Position numbers and translations under genes: made by a program
The notes under the pieces: generated by a model
The model's input: only the letters and a program-made list of their open reading frames with translations
The model's database searches: none
What the model was told of the DNA's origin: nothing
Assembly: GCF_900019265.1 (NCBI RefSeq)
Contig: NZ_CYGX02000015.1
Coordinates: 115,929-179,928 of the forward strand
Source of the DNA: Paraburkholderia ribeironis
Lineage (GTDB): Bacteria; Pseudomonadota; Gammaproteobacteria; Burkholderiales; Burkholderiaceae
Reading direction: 5' to 3'
DNA: 64,000 nt
Shown: positions 8,725 through 17,613 of the stretch, one piece after another
Layout of the letters: each line of letters opens with the position of its first letter
How positions within the stretch are numbered: the first letter of the stretch is position 1

Positions 8725-9592
8725 GACCGCCGTAATCCCGCTCGAACAGGTTCGCGCGGCGTTCCTCAAAGCCTGTGCACTCGACGTCGTCACCCCCAAA
8801 CCCGGCAACGTCAGCGCGCAAAGCCCCGGGCACGGAATGAGCGCGGCGCAGTTCCTCGTCAGCGCGAACGCCGCCATCGACGCACTGTTCGCGAGCGGCG
8901 CGTCGGTCGGCCAGCGCATTCTCGATGCCGTCACCCGCACGCACGAGGCGGTCGGCTGCAACACGAATCTCGGCATCGTGCTGCTCGTCGCACCGCTCGC
9001 CGCGGCCCTGGAGGAAACCGGGCCAGCGCCCTCGGCGCAAGCCTGGCGCGACGCTGCCTCACGCGTGCTGGCGGGTCTCGATGTCGAGGACGCGTGCCTT
9101 GCCTACCGCGCCATCGCACTCGCCAGCCCAGGCGGTCTCGGCGACGCTCCCGAGCAATCGGTCCACGCGCCGCCGACGGTCGGCTTGCGCGACGCGATGC
9201 AGCTCGCGAGCGAGCGCGACAGCATCGCCCGCCAATACGCGAACGGCTTCCAGGACATCTTCGACACCGGTCTCGCGGCGTGTCGCGAAGCGCCGGCCGA
9301 TGCACCCGAAATGGCGATGCTCAACGTGTTTCTCGCCTTTCTCGGCGGCTGGCCCGACTCTCACATTGTGCGCAAGCACGGCATGACGCTGGCGCAGAGT
9401 GTCACGCTTGCGGCACGCGAACAGCACCTGCGATGGCAGCACATGCCGCTCCAGTTGCGACGCGCGCTGGCGACTCCCCGGCTCGATGCATGGGACGCCG
9501 AACTGAAGGCGCGCGGAATCAATCCCGGCACCAGTGCGGATCTGGCGGTGGCCACGCTGTTCGTCGCCGGCTGTCTCGAAACCGGCCGCTGA
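8717..9592 (+). CDS. CitG-like (triphosphoribosyl-dephospho-CoA synthase family) protein of the H4MPT cluster
   Basis: The family transfers a triphosphoribosyl group from ATP to dephospho-CoA in citrate or malonate decarboxylase systems, but no such decarboxylase is encoded here. Members also occur in methylotroph and methanogen C1 clusters. The 291-residue sequence shows the family motifs TPKPGNVS near residue 30, GCNTNLGIVLL near residue 80 and FLGGWPDSHIVRKHG near residue 210. ATG 8717 overlaps the previous gene by eight bases. A ribosyl-transfer role in making H4MPT is possible from the chemistry but is inference. The gene also contains the sequence GTGTCAC (9401 region) discussed under fae regulation. 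Confidence 0.8.
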   Translation: MRETAVIPLEQVRAAFLKACALDVVTPKPGNVSAQSPGHGMSAAQFLVSANAAIDALFASGASVGQRILDAVTRTHEAVGCNTNLGIVLLVAPLAAALEETGPAPSAQAWRDAASRVLAGLDVEDACLAYRAIALASPGGLGDAPEQSVHAPPTVGLRDAMQLASERDSIARQYANGFQDIFDTGLAACREAPADAPEMAMLNVFLAFLGGWPDSHIVRKHGMTLAQSVTLAAREQHLRWQHMPLQLRRALATPRLDAWDAELKARGINPGTSADLAVATLFVAGCLETGR

Positions 9593-9621
9593 GCTCGCGC
9601 TTTACTACCCGCAGTGAGCAC

Positions 9622-9637
9622 TGGCACGGAACATGTT
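9622..9637 (+). promoter_or_regulatory. Possible sigma-54 promoter of fae (imperfect)
   Basis: TGGCACGGAACATGTT has a perfect -24 element TGGCACG, but the -12 element reads ATGT instead of TTGC, so the nearly invariant GC is GT. It lies about 100 bases before fae. Treat as weaker than the matches at phhB, mptG, pqqA and fhcB. Confidence 0.3.
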
Positions 9638-9738
9638 AGTTAGTACCGCCGTACATCAAAACGCCGCTACGCAATGCAGGTTCAGGACGACCGCAGGCGG
9701 CTCGTCAGCAGACCGTACCCACTCATCGGAGGAACAGA

Positions 9739-10248
9739 ATGGCCAAGATCAACCGCGTCATGATCGGAGAGTCGCTCGTCGGCGACGGCAACGAGGTCGC
9801 GCACATCGACTTGCTGATCGGACCGCGAGGTTCGGCCGCGGAAACCGCGTTCTGCAATGCGCTCACGAACAATAAGGATGGCTTCACATCTTTGCTGGCC
9901 GTCGTCGCGCCCAATCTACTCGCCAAGCCGAACACAATCCTGTTCAACAAGGTAACGATCAAAGGCGCAAAGCAGGCCGTCCAGATGTTCGGACCTGCCC
10001 AGCACGCGGTTGCTCTCGCGGTCGCCGACAGCGTTGAAGACGGCACCATCCCCAAGGAGGAGGCTGACGATCTGTTCCTGTGCGTCGGCGTCTTCATTCA
10101 CTGGCAAGCGGAGGACGACAAGAAGATCCAGAGTTTCAACTACCAGGCGACGCGCGAGGCAATCAAACGCGCCGTCAATGGCGAACCGACTGCGGCGGAA
10201 GTGGTGGCGAAGAAGAGCAGTGTCGCCCACCCGTTCGCGCCTAACTGA
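9739..10248 (+). CDS. fae: Formaldehyde-activating enzyme
   Basis: Fae condenses free formaldehyde with H4MPT to methylene-H4MPT and so links periplasmic methanol oxidation to the cytoplasmic oxidation route. The 169-residue protein is the normal length and begins with the conserved [20 protein letters not shown] segment; His22 in [10 protein letters not shown] corresponds to the catalytic histidine of the family. A clear ribosome site GGAGGAAC lies nine bases before ATG 9739, suggesting high expression. It stands apart from the H4MPT operon by 146 bases with its own likely promoter, and a 10-base-pair hairpin follows at 10266-10300. Confidence 0.96.
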   Translation: MAKINRVMIGESLVGDGNEVAHIDLLIGPRGSAAETAFCNALTNNKDGFTSLLAVVAPNLLAKPNTILFNKVTIKGAKQAVQMFGPAQHAVALAVADSVEDGTIPKEEADDLFLCVGVFIHWQAEDDKKIQSFNYQATREAIKRAVNGEPTAAEVVAKKSSVAHPFAPN

Positions 10249-10265
10249 CAACACACGGGACGCAA

Positions 10266-10300
10266 GAAGACGCGGCGCCTTCGCACGGGCCCGCGTCTTC
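10266..10300 (+). terminator. Hairpin after fae
   Basis: GAAGACGCGG at 10266-10275 pairs perfectly with CCGCGTCTTC at 10291-10300 across a 15-base loop. No T-tract follows, so it may stabilise the fae transcript end rather than act as a classical terminator. Confidence 0.4.
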
Positions 10301-10371
10301 GCGCATCCAGTTCAGTCGTTGACAGCACACCGGTTCGTGAAGCAGGTTCATTGCTCTCACAGAGGCATCAA

Positions 10372-10806
10372 ATGATCATCAGATGTCGCGCGCTTCTCGC
10401 ATTCTTTCTCACATGCTTTCTCGCCTTCACCGGCATGGCGCTGGCAGGACCGCTCGCCTGGGCGGACGGCGCTGCGCCCAGGTCGTCCGCCCAGGCGGGA
10501 GGCTACGACTATCCGACCCAAGGCCGTGTCGAATACGTGCTGACCTGCATGGATGACAACGGTCACGATTTCGCCAACGTCTATAAGTGCTCGTGCGTGA
10601 TAGACAAGATGGCCGCAGCACTGCCGTACGACGAGTTCGTCGACCAGTCGACCTCCTCGAAGTACGCGACGCTCGGCGGCGAAGGCGGCTCCGAGTTCCG
10701 CGTCGATCAGGCGAAATCGCAAACGAAGAAATTCCGCGCGCTGCAGAGCACTGCATATCAGGCGTGCGGACTGGGGCCACGGAAAACGCCCACTGCCGCG
10801 AAATGA
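10372..10806 (+). CDS. Small exported protein, function unknown
   Basis: The predicted 144-residue product has a long hydrophobic N-terminus with a signal peptide ending near LAWADG, so it is probably periplasmic. The mature part holds four cysteines (TCMDDNG, YKCSCVID and YQACGLGP), which could form disulfides or bind a ligand, and no family is recognised with confidence. ATG 10372 is preferred over an in-frame TTG at 10351 because it starts directly at the signal peptide. It follows fae on the same strand after 123 bases and meets folB tail to tail. Its position suggests a role linked to periplasmic methanol oxidation, but this is only positional. Confidence 0.7.
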   Translation: MIIRCRALLAFFLTCFLAFTGMALAGPLAWADGAAPRSSAQAGGYDYPTQGRVEYVLTCMDDNGHDFANVYKCSCVIDKMAAALPYDEFVDQSTSSKYATLGGEGGSEFRVDQAKSQTKKFRALQSTAYQACGLGPRKTPTAAK

Positions 10807-10882
10807 TGCGGCGCACGTGACGGTGACGCCGCGTGCCATGCGGCGCCCCGTTGTCGTGCTGCCGTGCTGCCGTGCGTGCTGC

Positions 10883-11413
10883 TCAGTTCGGCACCAGCCC
10901 TTCTCCGAGCGACGCATAGCTGACCAGGCCGGCGCCGTTTGCCGGCAGGTCGCCGCGCCGCCGTTCGATCTGCACGCCGACGGCTGCCACGTCGTCGAAT
11001 TTGGCCGGCTTCGCGAGCGATACGCGCACCCAGTGAGCGCCGAAGTCGGCAATCAGCAGTTGCGCGACGGTCTCGGCAAGCGCCTCGAGCAGGCGGACGC
11101 GATGCGACGCGAACAGGGCAAGCAGCGCATTGCGAACCGCGGCATAGTTGACCGTGTCTTCGATCCGATCCGTCGTGCACGCGCGGATCGCAGGTACGCC
11201 GATCGCGAGGTTCATGCGCACGGGTTGCGGAACATGCAGCTCACTGGAGTCGATACCGATGACCGTCTGACCTGTGAAGTTTTCGATGAACACGATGTCC
11301 ATGCGCTCAGGCAACGCGCTGGTATCGGCGCTGTTGTCGGCGCTGTTGTCGGCGCTGTTGTCGGAGTTGATGCTGGGAAAAGCGGCAAGGCGAACGGTAT
11401 CGATACGATCCAT
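10883..11413 (-). CDS. folB: Dihydroneopterin aldolase family protein
   Basis: The family cleaves dihydroneopterin to 6-hydroxymethyl-dihydropterin in pterin synthesis. The sequence has the FolB pattern: IVFIENFTGQTVIGID at the start of the domain, a DTVNYAAVRNAL helix and a late VRVSLAKPAKFDDVAAVGVQIER strand-loop-strand, where the lysine fits the catalytic position. Lying among H4MPT genes it probably supplies the pterin for that cofactor rather than folate alone. Starting at 11413 gives 176 residues with an unusual N-terminal extension of NSAD repeats; an ATG at 11302 would begin at the conserved domain and remove it. The true start is therefore open. Confidence 0.82.
   Translation of the reverse strand: MDRIDTVRLAAFPSINSDNSADNSADNSADTSALPERMDIVFIENFTGQTVIGIDSSELHVPQPVRMNLAIGVPAIRACTTDRIEDTVNYAAVRNALLALFASHRVRLLEALAETVAQLLIADFGAHWVRVSLAKPAKFDDVAAVGVQIERRRGDLPANGAGLVSYASLGEGLVPN
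11323..11363 (-). repeat. 12-bp tandem repeat in folB N-terminal extension
   Basis: On the plus strand the unit GTTGTCGGCGCT repeats about three times. On the coding strand it gives NSAD-NSAD-NSAD followed by a degenerate TSA. It lies between two candidate folB start codons. Confidence 0.9.
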
Positions 11414-11705
11414 GGTGTACTCCGCCGCGACGCGGCCAAATGTTAAAACAACAACAAATCCGGAACAGCTGAAGCGGCGAACTGCACACTCTGTGCCGAA
11501 CCTGCAACACCCGCATCGCATGAGGTCAGTCAACGATGCAACGAACGGACCAAAGCAAATATCGGGCACGGCACGTAGGGATAACGCGACTTCTTATTGA
11601 ACCAAAACGACATCGGGCGTAGAGTTTTGACTGGCCGCCGGATCACAAGGGTGGTCGCGCGGGGCATGCGAGCGCACGAATCCGCAGCGCCAGGGCAACA
11701 CAGAA
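11414..11705. other. Divergent region between folB and the sigma-54 activator gene
   Basis: These 292 bases separate two divergent genes. They are lower in GC than the surroundings (for example the AAAACAACAACAAATC stretch near 11445). No clear -24/-12 element or gene was seen, so the activator gene itself probably uses a housekeeping promoter. Confidence 0.35.
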
Positions 11706-13814
11706 TTGAAAAGCGGCATTCGTGGCATGCCTGATGGCATGTCTGAAATGGACGCAACGGAGACAAAACCCATGTCGTTGCTCGCTGACAGCAGTACGCA
11801 CGTCCGAGAAGTATTGAACGTCGTCAATCATCAATTGACAACGCGACCAACGAGCGAATCCGTCGCCCAATCATGGGCGCGCTGCATCAACGAATTCAAG
11901 CTTGACCCCTCCCGTTTCGTCACTCCACCAGTCCTCACGCAGTACGAACTAAGCGCACGCCGCGAAGCGGTCGGCGATCTGATCGCCTGTTCGAAGCTCG
12001 AGATGACGACGCTCTATCAGCAACTGGCCGACCCCGAACTCGCGGTCGTGCTCGTCGATTCGGGCGGCGTGATCGTTCATCAGGTGTCCTCCGTACCGTT
12101 TGCCGAGGCGGTCGCCAACGACGGCTTCCGGGTCGGCGCGCTGTGGAGCGAGCGCGAGGCCGGCACCAACGGCATGGGCACCTGTCTTGCCGAGCGCGAC
12201 TGCATCGCCGTCTGTCAGCACGAGCATTTTTATCCGCGCTATACGTCGCTCACCTGTTCGGCCGCGCCGATCTTCGACGATAGCGGCGAGATCGCCGGCG
12301 TGCTCGACGTCACGAGCCGCTCGAAGCTGCTGCAGCAGCACTCGCTGGTACTCGTCGGCATGTCGCGGCAGATGATCGAAAACCGTTTGCTGGATGCGCG
12401 TTACCGCCATGCGAACATGATTCACTTCCACAGCCGCCCGGAATTCGTCGGTACGCTCCATGGCGGCAAGCTCGCGGTCGCGGACGACAGCACCGTGCTC
12501 GCGGCGAATCGCAGCGCGCTGTTCCAGCTCGGCTTTCGCTCGCTCAGCGAACTGCGAGGCCGGCGCATCGACGAAGCCTTCAACGCTTCGCTCGAAGACA
12601 TGATCGCGCGCAGCATTCGCGGATCGTTCCATCCAATCACCGTCTACAGTGCGAACGCGACGAACCGCTTCTTCCTCGTCGCGCAGACCCCGCAGAACAG
12701 CGCCGAGCGCGCCACGCGGGTGCTCGTGACCGATCAGCCCGCACGCAGCAGCGTGCCCGACAAACGCCCGCCGCCGCCGAAGCTCGACGAAATCGCGCAC
12801 CTGGAGTTCGGCGACCCGCGCATGGCTTCGCAAATCCAGTTGGCCGCGCGTGTGATCCAACGCAAGATTCCGATCGTGCTGAGGGGGCAAACCGGCACGG
12901 GCAAGGAAGTCTTCGCACAGGCGCTGCATAGCATCAGCCCGCACTCTGACGGTCCGTTCGTCCCCGTCAACTGTGCGTCGCTGCCCGAGAACCTGATCGA
13001 AAGCGAACTGTTCGGCTATCGCGCTGGCGCGTTCACCGGCGCGCAACGCGAAGGACGGCGCGGCAAGATCGTGCAGGCGAATGGCGGAACACTCTTTCTC
13101 GACGAAATCGGCGACATGCCTCTCGCACTGCAGGCGCGCTTGCTGCGGGTCATCGAAGAACACGAGGTCACGCCGCTCGGCGCTGAAACCACCGTCAAGG
13201 TCGATTTCCAGCTGATCAGCGCGAGCCATCGCAACCTGCTCGAACTCGTGCATAGCGGGGAATTCCGCGAAGACCTGTATTACCGGCTCAAGGGTGTCGA
13301 ACTGAATCTGCCGGCACTTCGCGAGCGGCTCGACAAGCTCCCGCTGATTCACCACCTGCTCGCGAACGAGACCGACGATCCGCCCGAACTGAGCCCGGAA
13401 GCCGAACATGCATTGCTGACTTACGAGTGGCCGGGCAATATCCGTCAACTGCGCCACGTGCTGCAAATGGCGCTCGCGCTGTCCGACGGCGAACCGATCC
13501 GTTGCGAGGACTTGCCACCCGAGATCACGCAACGCGCACCGGCGGTCGACATGCCGACCGCGCTGCGCCTCGCCAGCGCGGACGTGGACGCGCATCTGAC
13601 CGACGACGCCGACATCTCCGCGCTCAACGCGATCCAGTTGAACGAGCGTGAAACCGTGCTGTCGCTGCTCGACGAGCACCGCTGGAACGTCAGCAACGTC
13701 GCCAAGGCGCTCGGCATCAGCCGCAACACGCTGTACCGGAAGATGCGCCGGCTGCATATCCGGCTATCGCATGAGGCCTCGTCCGACGGCATGCCGCTCG
13801 ACCTCGACGCATGA
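11706..13814 (+). CDS. Sigma-54-dependent transcriptional activator, AcoR-like
   Basis: This is an enhancer-binding protein of up to 702 residues. It has an N-terminal GAF-like sensor region (about 90-240), a PAS-like stretch (about 250-340), an AAA+ domain with Walker A GQTGTGKE (about 394), the sigma-54 contact loop GAFTGA (about 441) and Walker B TLFLDEIGDMP (about 460), then a Fis-type helix-turn-helix (NVSNVAKALGISRNTLYRKM, about 660). Such proteins bind upstream sites and open sigma-54 promoters in response to a small molecule. The start may be later, for example the ATG at 11772 (MSLLADSS). It overlaps dmrB by four bases. Predicted sigma-54 promoters occur before several C1 genes in this window. 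Confidence 0.9.
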   Translation: MKSGIRGMPDGMSEMDATETKPMSLLADSSTHVREVLNVVNHQLTTRPTSESVAQSWARCINEFKLDPSRFVTPPVLTQYELSARREAVGDLIACSKLEMTTLYQQLADPELAVVLVDSGGVIVHQVSSVPFAEAVANDGFRVGALWSEREAGTNGMGTCLAERDCIAVCQHEHFYPRYTSLTCSAAPIFDDSGEIAGVLDVTSRSKLLQQHSLVLVGMSRQMIENRLLDARYRHANMIHFHSRPEFVGTLHGGKLAVADDSTVLAANRSALFQLGFRSLSELRGRRIDEAFNASLEDMIARSIRGSFHPITVYSANATNRFFLVAQTPQNSAERATRVLVTDQPARSSVPDKRPPPPKLDEIAHLEFGDPRMASQIQLAARVIQRKIPIVLRGQTGTGKEVFAQALHSISPHSDGPFVPVNCASLPENLIESELFGYRAGAFTGAQREGRRGKIVQANGGTLFLDEIGDMPLALQARLLRVIEEHEVTPLGAETTVKVDFQLISASHRNLLELVHSGEFREDLYYRLKGVELNLPALRERLDKLPLIHHLLANETDDPPELSPEAEHALLTYEWPGNIRQLRHVLQMALALSDGEPIRCEDLPPEITQRAPAVDMPTALRLASADVDAHLTDDADISALNAIQLNERETVLSLLDEHRWNVSNVAKALGISRNTLYRKMRRLHIRLSHEASSDGMPLDLDA

Positions 13815-14407
13815 CCCCGGTGCCCGCACGCGACCTCGCCGACTTCAAGCCGGACGCGCGCTTCGCGTGGTGCGTGACCGGCTCCGGCCATCTGCTTGAA
13901 GAGAGCATCGCGCTGGCGCTGCAATTGCCGCGCGTGGACCTGTTCCTGTCCGCCGCCGCGGAGGAAGTGCTGCCGCTGTATGGCTGGCCGCTCGAGAAGC
14001 TGCGCGCACACTTTCGCGTGCGGCGCGACAACAGCGCGAGCGGCGTGCCGGTCGGGATGCTCTATCACGGCGTCTATCACACCGTCGTGATCGCGCCCGC
14101 CACCAGCAACACCGTTGCCAAATGCGCGTACGGCATCTCGGATACGCTGCCGACCAACATGTACGCGCAGGCCGGCAAGCAATGCATCCCAGGCATCGTC
14201 TTTGCGTGCGACACCGAACCGACCGTGATCACGCACAGCCCGGACCAATGGGTCGAACTGCGGCCGCGGACGATCGAACTCGACAACGTTGAGCGCCTGT
14301 CGCGCTTCGAATATACGACGCTCGTCCGCTCGCTCGACGAACTCAAAGCGGCGCTCGATCAACGCCTGTCGACCCTCGATCTCGCATGGACCACATCCTC
14401 TTCCTGA
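13811..14407 (+). CDS. dmrB: Dihydromethanopterin reductase, flavoprotein type
   Basis: DmrB is an FMN flavoprotein that reduces dihydromethanopterin to H4MPT in the last step of cofactor synthesis; a Burkholderia homologue of this type is known. The 198-residue protein shows the flavoprotein fold: CVTGSGHLLEESIALA near the start, the phosphate-binding VIAPATSNTVAKCAYGISD at about 95-113 and the PTNMYAQAGKQCIPGIVF segment after it. It overlaps the upstream regulator by four bases (ATGA) and the next gene by 22, so the three are one transcript. It is soluble. Sulfur-cluster binding by the extra cysteines is possible but not established from sequence alone. Confidence 0.83.
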   Translation: MTPVPARDLADFKPDARFAWCVTGSGHLLEESIALALQLPRVDLFLSAAAEEVLPLYGWPLEKLRAHFRVRRDNSASGVPVGMLYHGVYHTVVIAPATSNTVAKCAYGISDTLPTNMYAQAGKQCIPGIVFACDTEPTVITHSPDQWVELRPRTIELDNVERLSRFEYTTLVRSLDELKAALDQRLSTLDLAWTTSSS

Positions 14408-15768
14408 CCGGCCGGCTTGCCGAACCGAGCCTGCTGCGCGTGCTCGACGGCATGGCGCCGACACCGTTCAGCTGGGAGGTCCGCGAAATCGGCCTGCAGG
14501 TCGCCGCATTGATGACGGCCGATCTGATTGTGCGCAGAGTGCCCGCCCCGCTGAACGCGCAGCGGGTAATCGTGCCCGGGCGCTGCCGCGGCGATCTCGA
14601 CGCGCTCTCCGATCACTATGGCGTGCCGTTCGAGCGCGGTCCCGAAGAGGTCAAGGACCTGCCGCAATTTTTCGGCCGCAAGGCGCAGCCGTTCGACCTG
14701 AGCCGCTACGAGACGGAGATCTTCGCGGAAATCGTCGACGCACCGCGGCTCGAGCTGGACGCCATTGCCGCGCGGGCGCGCGAGTATGTTGCCCAGGGCG
14801 CCGACGTCATCGATATCGGCTGCCTGCCTGAAACACCGTTCCCCCATCTCGAAGACGCGGTCCGGCGGCTGAAGGCCGAAGGCTACCGTGTGAGCGTCGA
14901 TTCGATGCGCACCGACGAACTGTTGCGCGGCGGCCGCGCGGGCGCCGACTACCTGATGAGCCTGAACCTCGATACGCTGTGGATCGCCGACGAGGTGCCA
15001 GCGACGCCGATCCTCGTCGCCCGCGAACCAGGCGACCCTGCCTCGCTCGACGCCGCGATCGACCTGCTATCGGCGCGCGGCCGTGCGTTCCTCGCCGACC
15101 CGATTCTCGATCCGATTCCGTTCGGGCTCGCCGCGTCGATTGCGCGCTATGTCCGGTTACGCGAGCGTTATCCCGACGTCGCCATCATGATGGGCATCGG
15201 CAACGTGACCGAGTTGACCGAAGCCGATACGAGCGGAATCAACGCGGTGCTGCTTGGGATGGCCGCCGAGCTGCGGATCGGCGCGGTGCTCACGACGTCG
15301 GTAAGCCTGCATGCGCGCCGCGCGCTGCGCGAAGCCGACGTCGCGCGCCGCGTCATGCATGCCGCGCGTAACGCCCAGGTGCTGCCGAAAGGAATCAGCA
15401 GCGATCTCGCGACCGTCCACGCGAAACGCCCGTTTCCGTATAGCGCCGACGAGATCGACGAGTTGGCCCGCGGCGTGCGCGATCCGAATTTTCGCGTGCA
15501 GGTCAGCGCCGACGGCATTCATGTCTATAACCGCGACGGACACCGGCGCGCCGACGATCCGTTCGCGCTCTATCCGCAATTGAACCTCGCGAGCGACGGC
15601 GGCCACGCGTTCTATATGGGCGTGCAACTTGCTCGCGCGGAGATCGCGTGGCGGCTCGGCAAGCGTTTCGATCAGGACCAGCCACTCGACTGGGGCTGCG
15701 CGGTCGACCGGCCCGAACAAGATCTGCTCGCCTGGCGGGCGCCCGGTGAGACGATGAAGAAAGGCTGA
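14386..15768 (+). CDS. Dihydropteroate-synthase-like protein of the H4MPT cluster
   Basis: The 460-residue protein combines an N-terminal flavodoxin-like region with a TIM-barrel related to dihydropteroate synthase: GADVIDIGCLPET (pterin-binding start), VSVDSMRTDELLRGG and MMGIGNVTELTEADTSGIN. Dihydropteroate synthase joins a pterin diphosphate to p-aminobenzoate; this relative is expected to join the pterin to the ribofuranosyl-aniline phosphate made by MptG, a step otherwise missing here. That role is inferred from homology and context. It overlaps dmrB by 22 bases and ends 25 bases from the convergent rpe gene, with a small palindrome ATGGCC/GGCCAT between them. Confidence 0.83.
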   Translation: MDHILFLTGRLAEPSLLRVLDGMAPTPFSWEVREIGLQVAALMTADLIVRRVPAPLNAQRVIVPGRCRGDLDALSDHYGVPFERGPEEVKDLPQFFGRKAQPFDLSRYETEIFAEIVDAPRLELDAIAARAREYVAQGADVIDIGCLPETPFPHLEDAVRRLKAEGYRVSVDSMRTDELLRGGRAGADYLMSLNLDTLWIADEVPATPILVAREPGDPASLDAAIDLLSARGRAFLADPILDPIPFGLAASIARYVRLRERYPDVAIMMGIGNVTELTEADTSGINAVLLGMAAELRIGAVLTTSVSLHARRALREADVARRVMHAARNAQVLPKGISSDLATVHAKRPFPYSADEIDELARGVRDPNFRVQVSADGIHVYNRDGHRRADDPFALYPQLNLASDGGHAFYMGVQLARAEIAWRLGKRFDQDQPLDWGCAVDRPEQDLLAWRAPGETMKKG

Positions 15769-15778
15769 CGGACACTGA

Positions 15779-15794
15779 ATGGCCGGCGGGCCAT
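15779..15794. terminator. Small hairpin between convergent genes
   Basis: ATGGCC and GGCCAT pair across a GGCG loop in the 25 bases between the dihydropteroate-synthase-like gene and rpe. The stem is only six pairs and reaches the rpe stop codon, so termination is a weak inference. Confidence 0.3.
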
Positions 15795-16507
15795 CATTTC
15801 ATCGCTGCAGTGCTGGCGCTTTCCTTCACCTTCACCGTATCCAGTTCGTCGCGCATCCGCCCGATCGCCTGCGCGCGATCGGCGGCACCGAACACGGCCG
15901 AACCGGCCACCAGCACATCAGCGCCCGCCGCGGCGATCTGCGCGATGTTCGATGCCTTCACACCGCCGTCCACTTCGATCAGTAGCGGCCGACCGGTACG
16001 CTGCATCGTCGCATCGACCCGTTCGCGCAACAGCCGCAGCTTGTCGAGCGTTTCCGGAATGAACGCCTGCCCGCCGAACCCAGGATTGACCGACATCAGC
16101 AGCACGAAGTCGAGCATGTCCATCACATGATCGAGCACTGCGAGCGGCGTGGCCGGGTTGAGCGCCAGGCCCGCTTGCGCTCCATGGGACTTGATCAGTT
16201 CGATGGTCCGGTGCACATGCAGCGACGCCTCCGGATGAAAGCTGATCGAGTTCGCGCCCGCCTCGGCAAAGGTGGCAACGAGCGGATCGACCGGCATGGT
16301 CATCAGATGCACATCGATCGGCACCGATGTATGCGGCCGGATCGCCGCGCACACCAGCGGTCCGACCGTGAGATTCGGCACGTAGTGGTTGTCCATCACA
16401 TCCAGATGGATCCAGTCCGCGCCGGCCGCCGTCACATCGCGAATCTCGTCGGCGAGACGGGCAAAGTCCGCCGACAACAACGACGGGGCAAGCAGAAATT
16501 CGCGCAT
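15794..16507 (-). CDS. rpe: Ribulose-5-phosphate 3-epimerase
   Basis: The enzyme interconverts ribulose-5-phosphate and xylulose-5-phosphate in the Calvin cycle (CbbE role). The 237-residue TIM-barrel has the standard motifs LAPSLLSADFARL, IHLDVMDNHYVPN, DVHLMTMPVDPLV, LLMSVNPGFGGQAFIP and EVDGGVKASNI, which carry the metal-binding histidines and catalytic aspartates. The ATG at 16507 has a GGGAGAAG ribosome site. It is the last gene of the minus-strand cbb operon, 21 bases after the aldolase. A variant in the family pattern, HYVPN replacing HFVPN, is conservative. Confidence 0.94.
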   Translation of the reverse strand: MREFLLAPSLLSADFARLADEIRDVTAAGADWIHLDVMDNHYVPNLTVGPLVCAAIRPHTSVPIDVHLMTMPVDPLVATFAEAGANSISFHPEASLHVHRTIELIKSHGAQAGLALNPATPLAVLDHVMDMLDFVLLMSVNPGFGGQAFIPETLDKLRLLRERVDATMQRTGRPLLIEVDGGVKASNIAQIAAAGADVLVAGSAVFGAADRAQAIGRMRDELDTVKVKESASTAAMK

Positions 16508-16528
16508 CGTCTTCTCCCTGCCTTTGAC

Positions 16529-17566
16529 CTAGTGGTAACGGCGCGCCATCGCGTCGAGCGGCAGCGGCTTGATACGCGCCGCCTGGCCCGCGCAACCGAA
16601 CGCCTCGAAGCGCTCGACGCAGATCGCGCTGGCGGCCGCCGTGGCAGCCTTGAGTGCCGCGCGTGGATCGAACTCGGAGCGCTCGTTCGCGAGCGACTTG
16701 CGGATCGCACCGCTCATCGCGAGCCGGATGTCGGTGTCGATGTTGACCTTGCGCACGCCATGCGCGATGCCGCGCCGGATCTCTTCGACCGGTACGCCGA
16801 ACGTCGTCGGAATCTCGCCGCCATATTCGCGGATCACCGCGAGCCATTCCTGCGGCACCGACGACGAGCCATGCATCACCAGATGCGCGTTCGGAATCCG
16901 TTTGTGGATGTCGATGATGCGGTCGATCGCGAGAATGTCACCGGTCGGCTCGCGGCTGAACTTGTACGCGCCGTGCGAGGTGCCGATCGCGATCGCGAGC
17001 GCGTCGACGCCCGTCGCTTCGACGAAACGCTGCGCTTCATCCGGGTCGGTGAGCAAGTCCTCGTGCGCGAGCTTGCCTTGCGCGCCGACGCCATCCTCCT
17101 CGCCCGCCGTGCCGGTTTCGAGCGACCCGAGGCAGCCCAGTTCGCCCTCGACCGACACGCCGACCGCATGCGCGGCCTCCACCACGCGGCGGCTCACGTC
17201 GACGTTGTAGTCATAGGCCGCGGGCGTCTTCTGGTCCGGCAGCAGCGAGCCATCCATCATCACCGACGTGAAGCCCGAGCGGATCGCCTGCTGGCAAACC
17301 GCGGGGCTCGCGCCGTGATCCTGATGCAGCACCAGCGGAATATCGGGGTGTGCCTCGACTGCGGCGAGCACGAGATGGCGCAGGTAGGGCTCGCCGGCGT
17401 ACTTGCGCGCACCGGCCGACGCCTGCAGGATCACCGGGCTGTCGGTGGCCTCGGCGGCGCGCATGATCGCGTGGATCTGCTCCATGTTGTTGACGTTGAA
17501 CGCGGGCACGCCGTAGCCGTGTTCGGCCGCGTGATCCAGCAATTGCCGCAGTGTTATGAAGGCCAT
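16529..17566 (-). CDS. cbbA: Fructose-bisphosphate aldolase, class II, Calvin-cycle type
   Basis: This zinc-dependent aldolase condenses dihydroxyacetone phosphate with glyceraldehyde-3-phosphate or erythrose-4-phosphate in the Calvin cycle. The 345-residue sequence begins [19 protein letters not shown], holds the HQDHG zinc motif with the preceding VLH, the EGELGCLG segment, the [11 protein letters not shown] substrate loop and the [11 protein letters not shown] barrel end. Length and the [16 protein letters not shown] start match the CbbA subgroup. A ribosome site GAGGAG precedes ATG 17566. It sits between transketolase and rpe. Confidence 0.95.
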   Translation of the reverse strand: MAFITLRQLLDHAAEHGYGVPAFNVNNMEQIHAIMRAAEATDSPVILQASAGARKYAGEPYLRHLVLAAVEAHPDIPLVLHQDHGASPAVCQQAIRSGFTSVMMDGSLLPDQKTPAAYDYNVDVSRRVVEAAHAVGVSVEGELGCLGSLETGTAGEEDGVGAQGKLAHEDLLTDPDEAQRFVEATGVDALAIAIGTSHGAYKFSREPTGDILAIDRIIDIHKRIPNAHLVMHGSSSVPQEWLAVIREYGGEIPTTFGVPVEEIRRGIAHGVRKVNIDTDIRLAMSGAIRKSLANERSEFDPRAALKAATAAASAICVERFEAFGCAGQAARIKPLPLDAMARRYH

Positions 17567-17613
17567 TGCACACTCCTCGAGATGGGAAAACGTTTGAAAC
17601 GGATCGAACCGGC

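Noticed and set aside
11949..13757. Long open frame antisense to the sigma-54 activator
   Set aside because: It mirrors the activator codons, has no recognisable domain and no ribosome site.
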